Assembly (NCBI GenBank): GCA_937896115.1
Contig: CALBLB010000387.1
Coordinates: 1 to 23,149 of the forward strand
Direction: 5' to 3'
DNA: 23,149 nt
Source of the DNA: an uncultured Succinatimonas sp.
GTDB taxonomy: Bacteria > Pseudomonadota > Gammaproteobacteria > Enterobacterales > Succinivibrionaceae
Both the position numbers and the translations under genes were made by a program. This document shows positions 1 through 7,493 of the stretch, in pieces; the stretch's first letter is position 1; each line of letters opens with the position of its first letter. Under the pieces are notes generated by a model that was not told the origin of the DNA, did no database searches, and saw only the letters and a list, made by a program, of their open reading frames with translations.

Positions 1-263
1 ACTGCAGCCAACTGCTCTTCCAGTTTTCCACTCCATCTATGGTGTTGAGCTGGTCTTAAACTCACGTCAGAAATTTTAACAACCAATGCACCGTCTGACA
101 AAATGCCAGTAAGGTTTACTTTTATACGAGATAAATTTCGCCATGACGATGCGCTTATATCATCGGCTAGAGTATAACGTTCAACATTTATATTCGATGT
201 CTGACACCCAGAAAACATTAATAAGCATGATAAACATCCTGCCATAACAAGTACTTTCTTCAT
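1..263 (-). CDS. pqiC: PqiC-like outer-membrane lipoprotein, 3' end outside the window
   Basis: This reading frame starts at an ATG whose bases overlap the TGA stop of pqiB (ATGA), so the two are translationally coupled. It begins MKKVLVMAGCLSCLL, a short basic start and hydrophobic core, then a lipobox-like FSGC with Cys20 as the probable lipidated residue, which predicts an outer-membrane lipoprotein. About 87 residues are visible; E. coli PqiC has about 187, so roughly the second half is beyond the edge. Visible text such as SDVSLRPAQHHRW and KLEEQL fits the family (DUF330/ABC-type transport auxiliary lipoprotein). In E. coli, PqiC forms the outer-membrane end of the PqiB periplasmic tunnel for lipid movement. 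Assignment rests on position after pqiAB, the lipobox and length pattern. The Phe at lipobox -3 is slightly atypical. Confidence 0.85.
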   Translation of the reverse strand, partial: MKKVLVMAGCLSCLLMFSGCQTSNINVERYTLADDISASSWRNLSRIKVNLTGILSDGALVVKISDVSLRPAQHHRWSGKLEEQLAA

Positions 264-1888
264 TTGATGCTTCCTGGTTCAGGATCTTCTTGTCCTTTAT
301 TAAAAATCAAAGAATTAGGTTGCTGACTCATCTGAGAAAATATCGGTCGCAATTCTTTCAATATTTCTCTTATATCCTCACTTAATGCTGACAATTCACC
401 GACCAATCCTTTGTTTTTAACATCGTGATCGTGTCCGTTTAATTCTTTTAGTAACCCTTCAAGTTCTTCTGATACTGATGATGCATGATTAATCAAACCG
501 GATGCTCTTAATTCTCTCCCAGTAAGTCTCCACTCTTTCATCAACTCATTCATCGTCTTCAGATCACGGACAATCCCATCAGAAATTCCCTGAAAATCTA
601 TTGTGCTCATTTTTTTGCTTAAATCTTCAAGTCGCTTATCTAAAGTCTGTGAGTCAATCACTGGTATCACAGAATCGCCGCGATACGAACTTTTCTTGCT
701 TTTACACTGTTTTTTTTGACCAAACTCCAGTTTTACCGTATCAAGTCCAGTCAATAAAGAAGTAGATACCAATGATGCACATAACCTACCTTCTTTCAAT
801 GCTTGATTTGTCAGATTGAGCACTTTTTCATCTGATAACCCTTTTATAGATAAAGCAATTCTAACCGGGACATTCCGCTCAGAAGACAAAAGAGCTCCGG
901 CATTTTCATACCATGGACTATCAACGACTCTTCCGATCACTGCCCCTTTGGTCTTTACCAAACTGCCTTCAGCAATAGCTCCTGAGGAATTATCCATCAT
1001 CAGAACAAAATGCGGTCTGTTTTCCAAGACACTGCCGCTTGCTTCCTTAAAATTTTCAAAAAGTCTTAATATTTTTCCGCACTCGGCCAGTTCTTCATGA
1101 TCATTAAGATCATCAAAGGTGATCCCGCTTGACAGAAGATTTTGTAAATTTTCAGTTCTAAAAGAAATACCTTGCACTCCCATGGAAAAATCCAATCCGC
1201 TATTTATCCAAAAAACGGATCGCGACGTTACAAGGTGCCTGTATTTAGAATCTATGATCACCTTATATTTTATTAATCCGCTTTTTACGTCTAATTCTGC
1301 ACCATTAACACTACCGACAACGAAGCCTCGGTAACTGACAGGATCTCCGTACGAAATGCGTCGTCCTGAATTAGAAATCAGCGTTAAATGCAAAGCGTTA
1401 GTATCACTTGCTGTTGCCGGAACATTGTCTAATAAGGTAAATTCTCTACCAGGCTCATCTGATATTCCCTGACTCAACTGAATATAATTACCAGTCAATA
1501 TAGTATCTAATCCTGAAATATTAGCTGATTGGACTCGGGGCTTAACCACATAAAAGATGGTATCACTGCGGAGAAGATCTTTTTCATCCTCATCGATACG
1601 CACCTTAAGTTCAACTTTGCTGTGATCACTAGATAAGGCTACCTTTTCTACCTTTCCTACTGTAACCGACCGAAATTTAACTAAAGTTTTCCCCGCCTCC
1701 ATCCCGGAAGCATCATCGCAGTAAACGGTAATAAGTTCTCCTTTGTCAAAAGAATTCTTCCACAACAGCATTGCTGTAACAATCAAAGCCAAAATCGGAA
1801 TTAACCACACAAAAGAGAACGTAAAAGGTTTTCTTGTTACAGCAATTCTATTTTTTTTCAACGTACTTATCCCAAATAAGTCTTTCAT
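260..1888 (-). CDS. pqiB: PqiB, MCE-domain lipid-transport tunnel protein
   Basis: 542 residues, close to E. coli PqiB (546). One N-terminal transmembrane helix (about residues 25-44, FVWLIPILALIVTAMLLW) anchors it in the inner membrane. Three MCE domains follow: about 50-145 (SGMEAGKTLVKFRSVTVGKV), about 165-260 (YGDPVSYRGFVVGSV) and about 290-395 (EGSLVKTKGAVIGRVV). The C-terminal part from about 425 is helical, as expected for the coiled needle of PqiB. In E. coli PqiB hexamers form a periplasm-spanning tube for lipids between membranes, with PqiA below and PqiC above. The chosen ATG lies inside the end of pqiA, 41 bases overlapping in another frame. An internal TTG ten codons downstream is possible but has no better ribosome site. 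The stop overlaps the pqiC start. Confidence 0.93.
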   Translation of the reverse strand: MKDLFGISTLKKNRIAVTRKPFTFSFVWLIPILALIVTAMLLWKNSFDKGELITVYCDDASGMEAGKTLVKFRSVTVGKVEKVALSSDHSKVELKVRIDEDEKDLLRSDTIFYVVKPRVQSANISGLDTILTGNYIQLSQGISDEPGREFTLLDNVPATASDTNALHLTLISNSGRRISYGDPVSYRGFVVGSVNGAELDVKSGLIKYKVIIDSKYRHLVTSRSVFWINSGLDFSMGVQGISFRTENLQNLLSSGITFDDLNDHEELAECGKILRLFENFKEASGSVLENRPHFVLMMDNSSGAIAEGSLVKTKGAVIGRVVDSPWYENAGALLSSERNVPVRIALSIKGLSDEKVLNLTNQALKEGRLCASLVSTSLLTGLDTVKLEFGQKKQCKSKKSSYRGDSVIPVIDSQTLDKRLEDLSKKMSTIDFQGISDGIVRDLKTMNELMKEWRLTGRELRASGLINHASSVSEELEGLLKELNGHDHDVKNKGLVGELSALSEDIREILKELRPIFSQMSQQPNSLIFNKGQEDPEPGSIK

Positions 1889-3080
1889 CGAAAGATGCGG
1901 CTGCCCATAAAGTAACTAATACGACTAAACAGAAAGTCAAAATAGCAAAACCTGGAGCAACAGACATCAATCCGCCGAACTTAACAGCCACGGACATGAT
2001 TATTACAACGAACACATCAAGCATGGACCATTTGCCTATAAACTCAACTATATGGAAAAGTCTAGACAGAATAACAGGATTATTTATTACTCCTTTATTT
2101 ACTCTAAGGGACAAATATGACAATGCAAGAATTTTAAATCCAGGAATAAACAACGATGCAACAATGATCACCGAAGCAACAAACCAAGATCCGCTTTTCC
2201 ACAAAAATAAGGCTCCATCGACAATATTAGATCCTTCGGGACTTCCAAGATAAGTGGTAACCATTACAGGATAGAGATTTGACGGGAAAAACAATATAAA
2301 AGCAGCAAGTAGCAACGCTGCACATTTTTGTCCGCAAATTTTCTGACGGAAATAAGTCCTCTTTCCGCATCTGGGACACACGGCTTCTTCTTCATAACTT
2401 TTAAAAGCACATAAACATCGTCTGCAGATCTTTATTCCCTGCTCTTGTCCTTTCAATTCAAGATTTATGGATAATTCTGGACTTTTATCCTTCAATTTCC
2501 AAATTGTAACAGGGCGATATTTATTCCAGCACCATATAGTCATCCACGAGAAAATAACGAAGAGATAAAACCCAGAAAGAAAATCAACCGTTGCTAATGA
2601 GGTAATTTTGACCAGACTTATTGCCACCGCCAAGATAAAAACATCTACAAAAGAACCTACATGACAATAAGTGTAAACAATAGCCACTATCTTTGACGGT
2701 TTATATCCGCAAATACCTATTGCACAAATAATCACTAGCATGCACAGGGGTAATAACAACACAGTGAGCACAAATAATGCTACAAGAAGAAACCAGTCAT
2801 TATAAAGAAGACACAAAGACAAAAGTGAAAAAGAAGCAGACAAGCCTGATGATGACAAAGAAAAAAATGGCAACGGCAATACACATAACAACATCAAGAT
2901 TGCCGAAAACGCCACGGCCGCACCATGAGTCCACGAAATATCGTTTGCAGTTCTCAATAACTTTTTGCATCGTGGGCAACGACACTGATAACCACGCCGA
3001 TATGCTGGAAGCAATACGGCAAGATCACAGGACGGGCAAATCACTTTGCCTTCACCGCTTTGTTCCTGTGATTTTGTCAT
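1848..3080 (-). CDS. pqiA: PqiA, inner-membrane partner of PqiB
   Basis: 410 residues; E. coli PqiA is 417. The protein shows the diagnostic duplicated layout. A zinc ribbon (CPSC at 15-18, CRCPRC at 33-38) is followed by a block of about four hydrophobic helices. A second ribbon (ICRRCLC ... VCPRCGKR, about 217-240) then precedes a second four-helix block. This is the PqiA/YebS family of integral inner-membrane proteins that feed or drive the PqiB MCE tunnel; the original paraquat-inducible name reflects expression in E. coli. ATG is preceded by AGGTCGAG at a suitable distance. It starts only 17 bases after the nrdG stop, so it is likely on the same transcript as the nrd genes. Its 3' end overlaps pqiB by 41 bases. 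Confidence 0.93.
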   Translation of the reverse strand: MTKSQEQSGEGKVICPSCDLAVLLPAYRRGYQCRCPRCKKLLRTANDISWTHGAAVAFSAILMLLCVLPLPFFSLSSSGLSASFSLLSLCLLYNDWFLLVALFVLTVLLLPLCMLVIICAIGICGYKPSKIVAIVYTYCHVGSFVDVFILAVAISLVKITSLATVDFLSGFYLFVIFSWMTIWCWNKYRPVTIWKLKDKSPELSINLELKGQEQGIKICRRCLCAFKSYEEEAVCPRCGKRTYFRQKICGQKCAALLLAAFILFFPSNLYPVMVTTYLGSPEGSNIVDGALFLWKSGSWFVASVIIVASLFIPGFKILALSYLSLRVNKGVINNPVILSRLFHIVEFIGKWSMLDVFVVIIMSVAVKFGGLMSVAPGFAILTFCLVVLVTLWAAASFDERLIWDKYVEKK

Positions 3081-3097
3081 ACAACTCGACCTGTTTT

Positions 3098-3622
3098 TTA
3101 CACAAATCCAGGAGATAAAACTATTTTTCCCGTTTTCAGCGATTGTTGTACATCAATAATGCGTTGATTTGAAGAACCTCTGAAATCAAGCTCTAAAGAT
3201 TTCTTGGAAAGGATAAACTGACCGTCAACCACTACGTCAAGTTGTTCTAATAATCCTCTTCTATCGGGATTATCCAGTAATTTTTCAAAGGTAAACCCTG
3301 TATAAGACCATAAAGAATACCCCTGAGCTTTAACTATTTTTGCAAATACAGTCAAAGGTTTTGGTTGTATAAAAGGTTCCCCTCCGGAAAAGGTAACACC
3401 GCTAACCAAAGGATCTCGTTTCATTTCGTCATACAAAACTTTAAGACGAACTTCCAAACCACCATTCAAATCCCATGATTGCTGATTATGGCAACCTTGA
3501 CAGTGAAAAGGGCATCCTTGCGTGAAGATCACGTAACGAATACCGGGGCCGTCAACTATTGATTCCTGAACGGCCCCGGCAATCCTTAAAGTGGTTTGAT
3601 CCAGAATATCCAGATCAGACAT
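3098..3622 (-). CDS. nrdG: NrdG, anaerobic ribonucleotide reductase activating enzyme (radical SAM)
   Basis: 174 residues from the ATG at 3622 (MSDLDILDQTT). The radical SAM cluster motif CxxxCxxC is seen as Cys37-Cys41-Cys44 in GCPFHCQGCHN. It is followed by SGGEP (SAM-binding glycines) and a C-terminal FRGSSNQRIIDV that matches the NrdG ending. The enzyme cleaves S-adenosylmethionine and abstracts a hydrogen from the conserved glycine of NrdD, giving the stable glycyl radical. An in-frame TTG at 3634 would overlap the stop of the upstream small gene; I prefer the ATG, though neither has a clear Shine-Dalgarno site, so coupling to the upstream gene (stop at 3631, 8 bases away) is likely. Here its substrate glycine appears to lie in that upstream 52-residue protein rather than in the large subunit. 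Confidence 0.93.
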   Translation of the reverse strand: MSDLDILDQTTLRIAGAVQESIVDGPGIRYVIFTQGCPFHCQGCHNQQSWDLNGGLEVRLKVLYDEMKRDPLVSGVTFSGGEPFIQPKPLTVFAKIVKAQGYSLWSYTGFTFEKLLDNPDRRGLLEQLDVVVDGQFILSKKSLELDFRGSSNQRIIDVQQSLKTGKIVLSPGFV

Positions 3623-3630
3623 GATATTAA

Positions 3631-3789
3631 TCAAACATGCATATGTTTAACGCGATCGTTAACTTCTGCCCTTTTAGCATTGTTGAAACGATCCAGAGTA
3701 CCAACCAAATATCCTGTCACTCTTCTGATGCGTTCAAATTTAACACCTTCACCGACCACACCATTGTGAGCATGTAATCTTGATTGCAT
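3631..3789 (-). CDS. Stand-alone glycyl-radical domain of class III ribonucleotide reductase (split NrdD tail)
   Basis: 52 residues, beginning MQSRLHAHNG. Residues 22-28 are RRVTGYL and the end is RAEVNDRVKHMHV. That is the C-terminal glycyl-radical segment normally fused to NrdD (E. coli NrdD has a GYLG motif about 30 residues from its end, with a closing RVKH). Predicted radical residue: Gly26. The start at 3789 is chosen because GAGGAG (3798-3803) is 8 bases upstream; the ATG at 3795 is in frame but only 2 bases from that site. The gene is in the same frame as nrdD, with in-frame stops at 3871-3873 (TAG), 3829-3831 and 3802-3804 (both TGA) between them. Neighbouring genes such as mnmG and pqiB use TGA as stop, so recoding is unlikely. 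I infer that it docks on NrdD and is activated by NrdG; that function has not been shown here. Confidence 0.85.
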   Translation of the reverse strand: MQSRLHAHNGVVGEGVKFERIRRVTGYLVGTLDRFNNAKRAEVNDRVKHMHV

Positions 3790-3870
3790 AGCCATCACTC
3801 CTCAAAACAATATATGCAACATACCGCATCAAGGCGGAAAAAAATAATTAAATGAGAAAAAATCTATTCT

Positions 3871-6132
3871 CTAGTCAAAACAACTGCAGTCAACGCCAAG
3901 TCGTCTTAAACGTTCAATGCTGATCCCTTCACCGTCACGCCTGCCACAACGAGGACAAACGTCATTTATAACTCCAACATAATTGCATACAGGGCAACGA
4001 TCTACAGGATGATTGACAGATCCGTAGCCAACACCACATTGCTTCATATACAAAATGACTTTCTCAAACGCGTCGACATTTTTTGTCAAATCACCATCCA
4101 GCTCAACATACGATATAGATCCGGCATTACACAATTCGTGATAAGGTCCTTCTATTCGAATCTTGTCTGCTGCTGAGATATCGTAATAAACAGGAACATG
4201 GAAACTGTTGGTGTAATAAGCTCTGTCAGTGACTCCGGTAATTTTTCCGTACAATTGCTGGTCAATCTTTACAAATCGACCTGACAAACCTTCGGCTGGA
4301 GTTGAAAAAAGCGAAAAATTCAAGCCTGTTTCCTGAGTATGTCTGTCAGTCAACTCTCTCATATGTCTAACTATTTCAAGACCTAATTCATTCGCTTCAG
4401 AACTTTCCCCGTGGTGTTTCCCAACCAAGGCTTTAAGACATTCTGCAAGACCAATAAATCCGACCGACATTGTTCCATGCTTGATGATATCTTCAATGTA
4501 ATCTTCAGGATCAAGTTTGTCTGAACCAATCCAGATCCCCTGTCCCATTAAGAATGGATAATTCAGTACCCGTTTCTTTGCAATTATGTCAAACCGATCC
4601 TTTAACTGCTCAAAAACCATAGCAAAGGTTCTGTCTACAGAATTGTAGAATCTGCTGAGTGAACCGTGGGCTTCAATACCGAGTCTAGGCAGATTTACCG
4701 ATGTAAACGATAAATTCCCACGTCCAGGAATAATTTCCTTAGTTTTGTCAAAATCGTTAGAAACAACACGAGTACGGCATCCCATCAATGCTACTTCCGT
4801 TTCAGGATGCCCTTTCTTATAGTATTTAATATTAAATGGCGCGTCCAAGAAGGAAAAATTGGGGAAAAGACGTTTAGCAGAAACTTTGCAGGCTAATCTG
4901 AAAAGATCATAATTAGGATCTCCTGCTTTTGTATTAACACCGTCCTTTACTTTAAAAATTTGAACAGGGAAAATCGGAGTCTCTCCACCGCCTAACCCAG
5001 CATCAGTTGCCAACAACACATTCTTCATTATCAAGCGCTGCTCTGCAGTGGTTCCGGTACCGTAATTGATCGATGAAAAAGGAACCTGAGCACCTGCACG
5101 AGACTGCATTGAATTTAAATTGTGTATCAATGCTTCCATTGCTTGATAAGTTTCACGCTCGGTAAGTTTTAAAGATTCCACCATGACATACGCTGCATCG
5201 TTTTTGGCATCTTTAGAACCAAGTTGAGTCAATTCCTGTTCGACGAATTCCTGAATTTTTTGTTGGGCTTCTTTATCGAGCAAAGTACCTCTTTTTTCAT
5301 AAAGCCCGTTGCAAAAACTCTTCAGAGAGGAAATATCCATTTGTTCACGTCTTAGGCAAATCTCAATAACCTTTCCCACGTGTTTTATGTAAGACTTGGC
5401 CACATAAGGCGCAAGATCATATTCAAACATGGGAATAGACTGCCCGCCATGCATATCATTCTGATTTGATTGAATAGCTATACAGCATAAAGCGGCAGCA
5501 GACTGAATGGACTGAGGTTCACGTAAAAAACCGTGTCCTGTGGAAAAACCGCGCTTGAATAAATCCTTAAGACCGATCTGACAACAATTAATGGTCAAAA
5601 GGTAGAAATCCAAATCATGAATATGGATATCACCGCGAGCATGAGCCAAAGCATGTTCCGGACGTAAAACATAACGTTTTACGTAATCTTTCGCACCTTC
5701 AGAACCGAATCTCAACATCAAGCCCATAGGAGCATTGGCGTCAATATTGGCGTTTTCGCGCTTAAGATCCATGTCTGCGGTACTTTTTGACGTCAAATCT
5801 CTGTAAATTTTGGTCAAATCTGCGTTGTAAGTACGTGCATTGGTGCGACGTTGACGGTAAAGGATAAAATTCTTAGCTTCAGAAGCAAGACCAGATTTAA
5901 TCATGGCTTGCTCAATAAGATCTTGGGTACGTTCGACAGAAGGCGTCTTAGGAAGCTCTTTTTCAATATCAGCAACAACCATGGAGGTAAGCTTTAAGAC
6001 TATTTTTTCGTCTGCTGCGGTAATTTCGTCATCAGGATGAACAGAGATCAAAGCCTTACGGATCGCATTGGAGATTTTCTGCTCATTAAAAGCAACTTTT
6101 CTCCCATCCCTCTTCATTATGAAACGAATCAT
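3871..6132 (-). CDS. nrdD: NrdD, class III (anaerobic) ribonucleoside-triphosphate reductase, large subunit lacking the glycyl-radical tail
   Basis: 753 residues. An ATP-cone allosteric domain occupies about 1-95 (MKRDGRKVAFNEQKISNAIRKAL). A ten-stranded catalytic barrel typical of NrdD follows, with recognisable stretches GDIHIHDLDFY, SRAGAQVPFSS and MSVGFIGLAE. The C-terminal zinc site is present as Cys713/Cys716 (CPVC) and Cys726/Cys729 (CPRC). A fused NrdD would then reach RRVTGYL; this one instead ends GEGISIERLRRLGVDCSCFD, with no GYL glycine. It makes deoxynucleotides without oxygen. ATG at 6132 is preceded by GGGGGAG about 11 bases away; an internal ATG (MKRDG) five codons on is an alternative start. 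It heads a minus-strand run nrdD-small gene-nrdG-pqiABC. The missing glycine is described in the findings. Confidence 0.95.
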   Translation of the reverse strand: MIRFIMKRDGRKVAFNEQKISNAIRKALISVHPDDEITAADEKIVLKLTSMVVADIEKELPKTPSVERTQDLIEQAMIKSGLASEAKNFILYRQRRTNARTYNADLTKIYRDLTSKSTADMDLKRENANIDANAPMGLMLRFGSEGAKDYVKRYVLRPEHALAHARGDIHIHDLDFYLLTINCCQIGLKDLFKRGFSTGHGFLREPQSIQSAAALCCIAIQSNQNDMHGGQSIPMFEYDLAPYVAKSYIKHVGKVIEICLRREQMDISSLKSFCNGLYEKRGTLLDKEAQQKIQEFVEQELTQLGSKDAKNDAAYVMVESLKLTERETYQAMEALIHNLNSMQSRAGAQVPFSSINYGTGTTAEQRLIMKNVLLATDAGLGGGETPIFPVQIFKVKDGVNTKAGDPNYDLFRLACKVSAKRLFPNFSFLDAPFNIKYYKKGHPETEVALMGCRTRVVSNDFDKTKEIIPGRGNLSFTSVNLPRLGIEAHGSLSRFYNSVDRTFAMVFEQLKDRFDIIAKKRVLNYPFLMGQGIWIGSDKLDPEDYIEDIIKHGTMSVGFIGLAECLKALVGKHHGESSEANELGLEIVRHMRELTDRHTQETGLNFSLFSTPAEGLSGRFVKIDQQLYGKITGVTDRAYYTNSFHVPVYYDISAADKIRIEGPYHELCNAGSISYVELDGDLTKNVDAFEKVILYMKQCGVGYGSVNHPVDRCPVCNYVGVINDVCPRCGRRDGEGISIERLRRLGVDCSCFD

Positions 6133-6362
6133 CGCTTTAAATGCTCCCCCTTCAAGCTGTAAAATTTATAAAAAATCTATATATAAATCAATATAATAAT
6201 TTAATCACAAAAGTCCCGAAACATTATGCGAAAAAGCCTGTGTATTTACAAGCTCCATAAAATTTATAAGCTATCTTGACACTGCTAAAAACTCATAATT
6301 TTTCACATAAATTCACATAAAAAATATTTTTCTCTAACCAGTCATCAGGAGGTCTTGGGAAG
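6133..6362. promoter_or_regulatory. Divergent nrdD/earP intergenic region with repeated AT motifs
   Basis: 230 bases, strongly AT-rich, between genes read away from each other, so it should hold promoters for both. The 12-mer TAAAATTTATAA occurs twice in the same orientation (6160-6171 and 6258-6269), each time a few bases after AAGCT. TTCACATAAA is repeated directly in tandem (6302-6311, 6312-6321). TTGACA at 6276-6281 is a good plus-strand -35 hexamer, but no clear -10 lies 16-18 bases downstream. On the minus strand TTGATT and TATAAA about 15 bases apart, reading toward nrdD, are a weak promoter candidate. A TATATATA core near 6178 resembles the centre of an NrdR box but the flanks do not fit. 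No convincing FNR site was seen. Confidence 0.45.
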
Positions 6363-7442
6363 GTGAACTACAAAAAGTACGATATCTTTTGCGATGTGAT
6401 AGACAACTACGGTGATGCAGGCTTCAGCCTGAGACTTGCCCGCACTTTAAGTGAAAAAGATATAGAGGTTCGTCTTTTTTGTAATAATCTAGAAACGCTC
6501 TATACCATTACGGACAGACAAGATCTTTCAAACCAACTGCTGAAAATTTCAACATGGCCTGTCTGCGAGTCCTACCAACCATCAGACATTGTAATTGAGG
6601 CATTCTCATGCCGCCTGCCAGATATACTAAATAAAAAACTACGGGAAAACCGTTCACTGGTTATAGAACTCGAATACCTAACAGCAGAAAAATTCGCAGA
6701 AGACTGTCATGGATTGTCATCCTCTGCAGACGGTCTTAACAGCTATTTTTTCTTTCCTGGGTTTAGCAACAAAACCGGTGGTTTGATTTTCGAACAAAAG
6801 TTATTGAATAAAAAAAGATCGTTAGAGGAACATATTCATCAACAAACGAAAATCAATGTTTCGCTTTTTTCATATAAAAATCATAATATTACAAAAATTA
6901 TCAATAATCTTTTGAAAGCTAAGGCTGGTGTAAAAATCACAGTGTTTAAAGGTCTGGCCTTGGATAACGTCAACAATATTCTGAATCTCAATCTAAAACC
7001 AGGGGATCAACATATATCAGGAAACTTAGAACTTAAAGCTGTCGCTATGTGCAATCAGAACGAATATGACGAGATCCTGCTTTCATCTGATTTAAATTGC
7101 GTACGAGGGGAAGAATCAGTGGTCAGAGCTATGTTATGTGGAAAACCTTTTTTATGGCATATTTATCCTCAAAGTGAGCAAGCTCATATAACCAAACTTA
7201 ATTCTCTTTTTGACAGAATGTCGGAATATCTACCTGAGTATCAACACGATATAGAGATAATACGTACTTTTAACCTTGAATATAACGGAGTAGAAACTAA
7301 ACAACATCTCCCACCGTTGCTTGAATTTTTACCAAAGTGGAAACAGGTATGTGATAAATGGTCGTTGCACCTGATAAAACTAGGTTCACTTACCGACAAC
7401 CTTATAAAATTTATAAATTTTATAACTTCAAAAAATTCTTAA
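6363..7442 (+). CDS. earP: EarP, protein-arginine rhamnosyltransferase for EF-P
   Basis: 359 residues. The N terminus YDIFCDVIDNYGDAGFSLRLAR carries the DNYGD signature (14-18), whose aspartates are catalytic in characterised EarP. The C-terminal Rossmann half has RGEESVVRA (248-256) and PFLWHIYPQ (262-270), the dTDP-rhamnose-binding region. EarP transfers rhamnose from dTDP-L-rhamnose to an arginine of elongation factor P, which is needed for EF-P to relieve ribosome stalling at polyproline. The next gene is efp and it has the required Arg32. The start is a GTG with AGGAGG (6347-6352) 10 bases upstream; no nearby ATG fits the family start. The middle part is Asn/Lys-rich and diverged. The last codons contain a 24-bp palindrome (7402-7425). 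Confidence 0.94.
   Translation: MNYKKYDIFCDVIDNYGDAGFSLRLARTLSEKDIEVRLFCNNLETLYTITDRQDLSNQLLKISTWPVCESYQPSDIVIEAFSCRLPDILNKKLRENRSLVIELEYLTAEKFAEDCHGLSSSADGLNSYFFFPGFSNKTGGLIFEQKLLNKKRSLEEHIHQQTKINVSLFSYKNHNITKIINNLLKAKAGVKITVFKGLALDNVNNILNLNLKPGDQHISGNLELKAVAMCNQNEYDEILLSSDLNCVRGEESVVRAMLCGKPFLWHIYPQSEQAHITKLNSLFDRMSEYLPEYQHDIEIIRTFNLEYNGVETKQHLPPLLEFLPKWKQVCDKWSLHLIKLGSLTDNLIKFINFITSKNS
7402..7425. repeat. 24-bp perfect AT palindrome in the 3' end of earP
   Basis: The half-site TTATAAAATTTA is followed directly by its reverse complement TAAATTTTATAA. It lies in the last codons of earP (LIKFINFI), about 17 bases before the stop. It contains the 12-mer TAAAATTTATAA that also occurs twice upstream of earP. 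As RNA it would form a weak 10-bp AT hairpin with a TATA loop. Confidence 0.85.
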
Positions 7443-7445
7443 TTA

Positions 7446-7465
7446 TCAACATTTTTTTCTGTTGA
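7446..7465. repeat. Small inverted repeat just after earP
   Basis: TCAACA (7446-7451) and TGTTGA (7460-7465) form a perfect 6-bp stem with a T-rich 8-base loop, extendable by an A/T stem with a bulge. There is no T tract after the stem, so it is not a standard intrinsic terminator; earP and efp may share some transcription through it. Confidence 0.4.
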
Positions 7466-7493
7466 ATAATCTGTAGAACATACGTGCAATCAA

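Noticed and set aside
3098..3634. TTG start at 3634 for nrdG
   Set aside because: It adds only four residues, overlaps the upstream stop and has no better ribosome site than the ATG at 3622, so I used the ATG.
3796..3873. Frameshift, selenocysteine or stop readthrough joining nrdD to the small gene
   Set aside because: The two are in the same frame, so a frameshift is not needed, and readthrough would have to pass one TAG and two TGA codons. The small gene has its own strong ribosome site and repeats the pre-glycine segment, which fits a separate protein better.
5146..5162. parS-like sequence (AGTTTCACG) in nrdD
   Set aside because: Only one half of the 16-bp palindrome matches; the second half is unrelated.
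6176..6190. NrdR box upstream of nrdD
   Set aside because: The central TATATATA fits, but the flanking ACAC/GTGT-type arms do not, and no properly spaced second box is visible.
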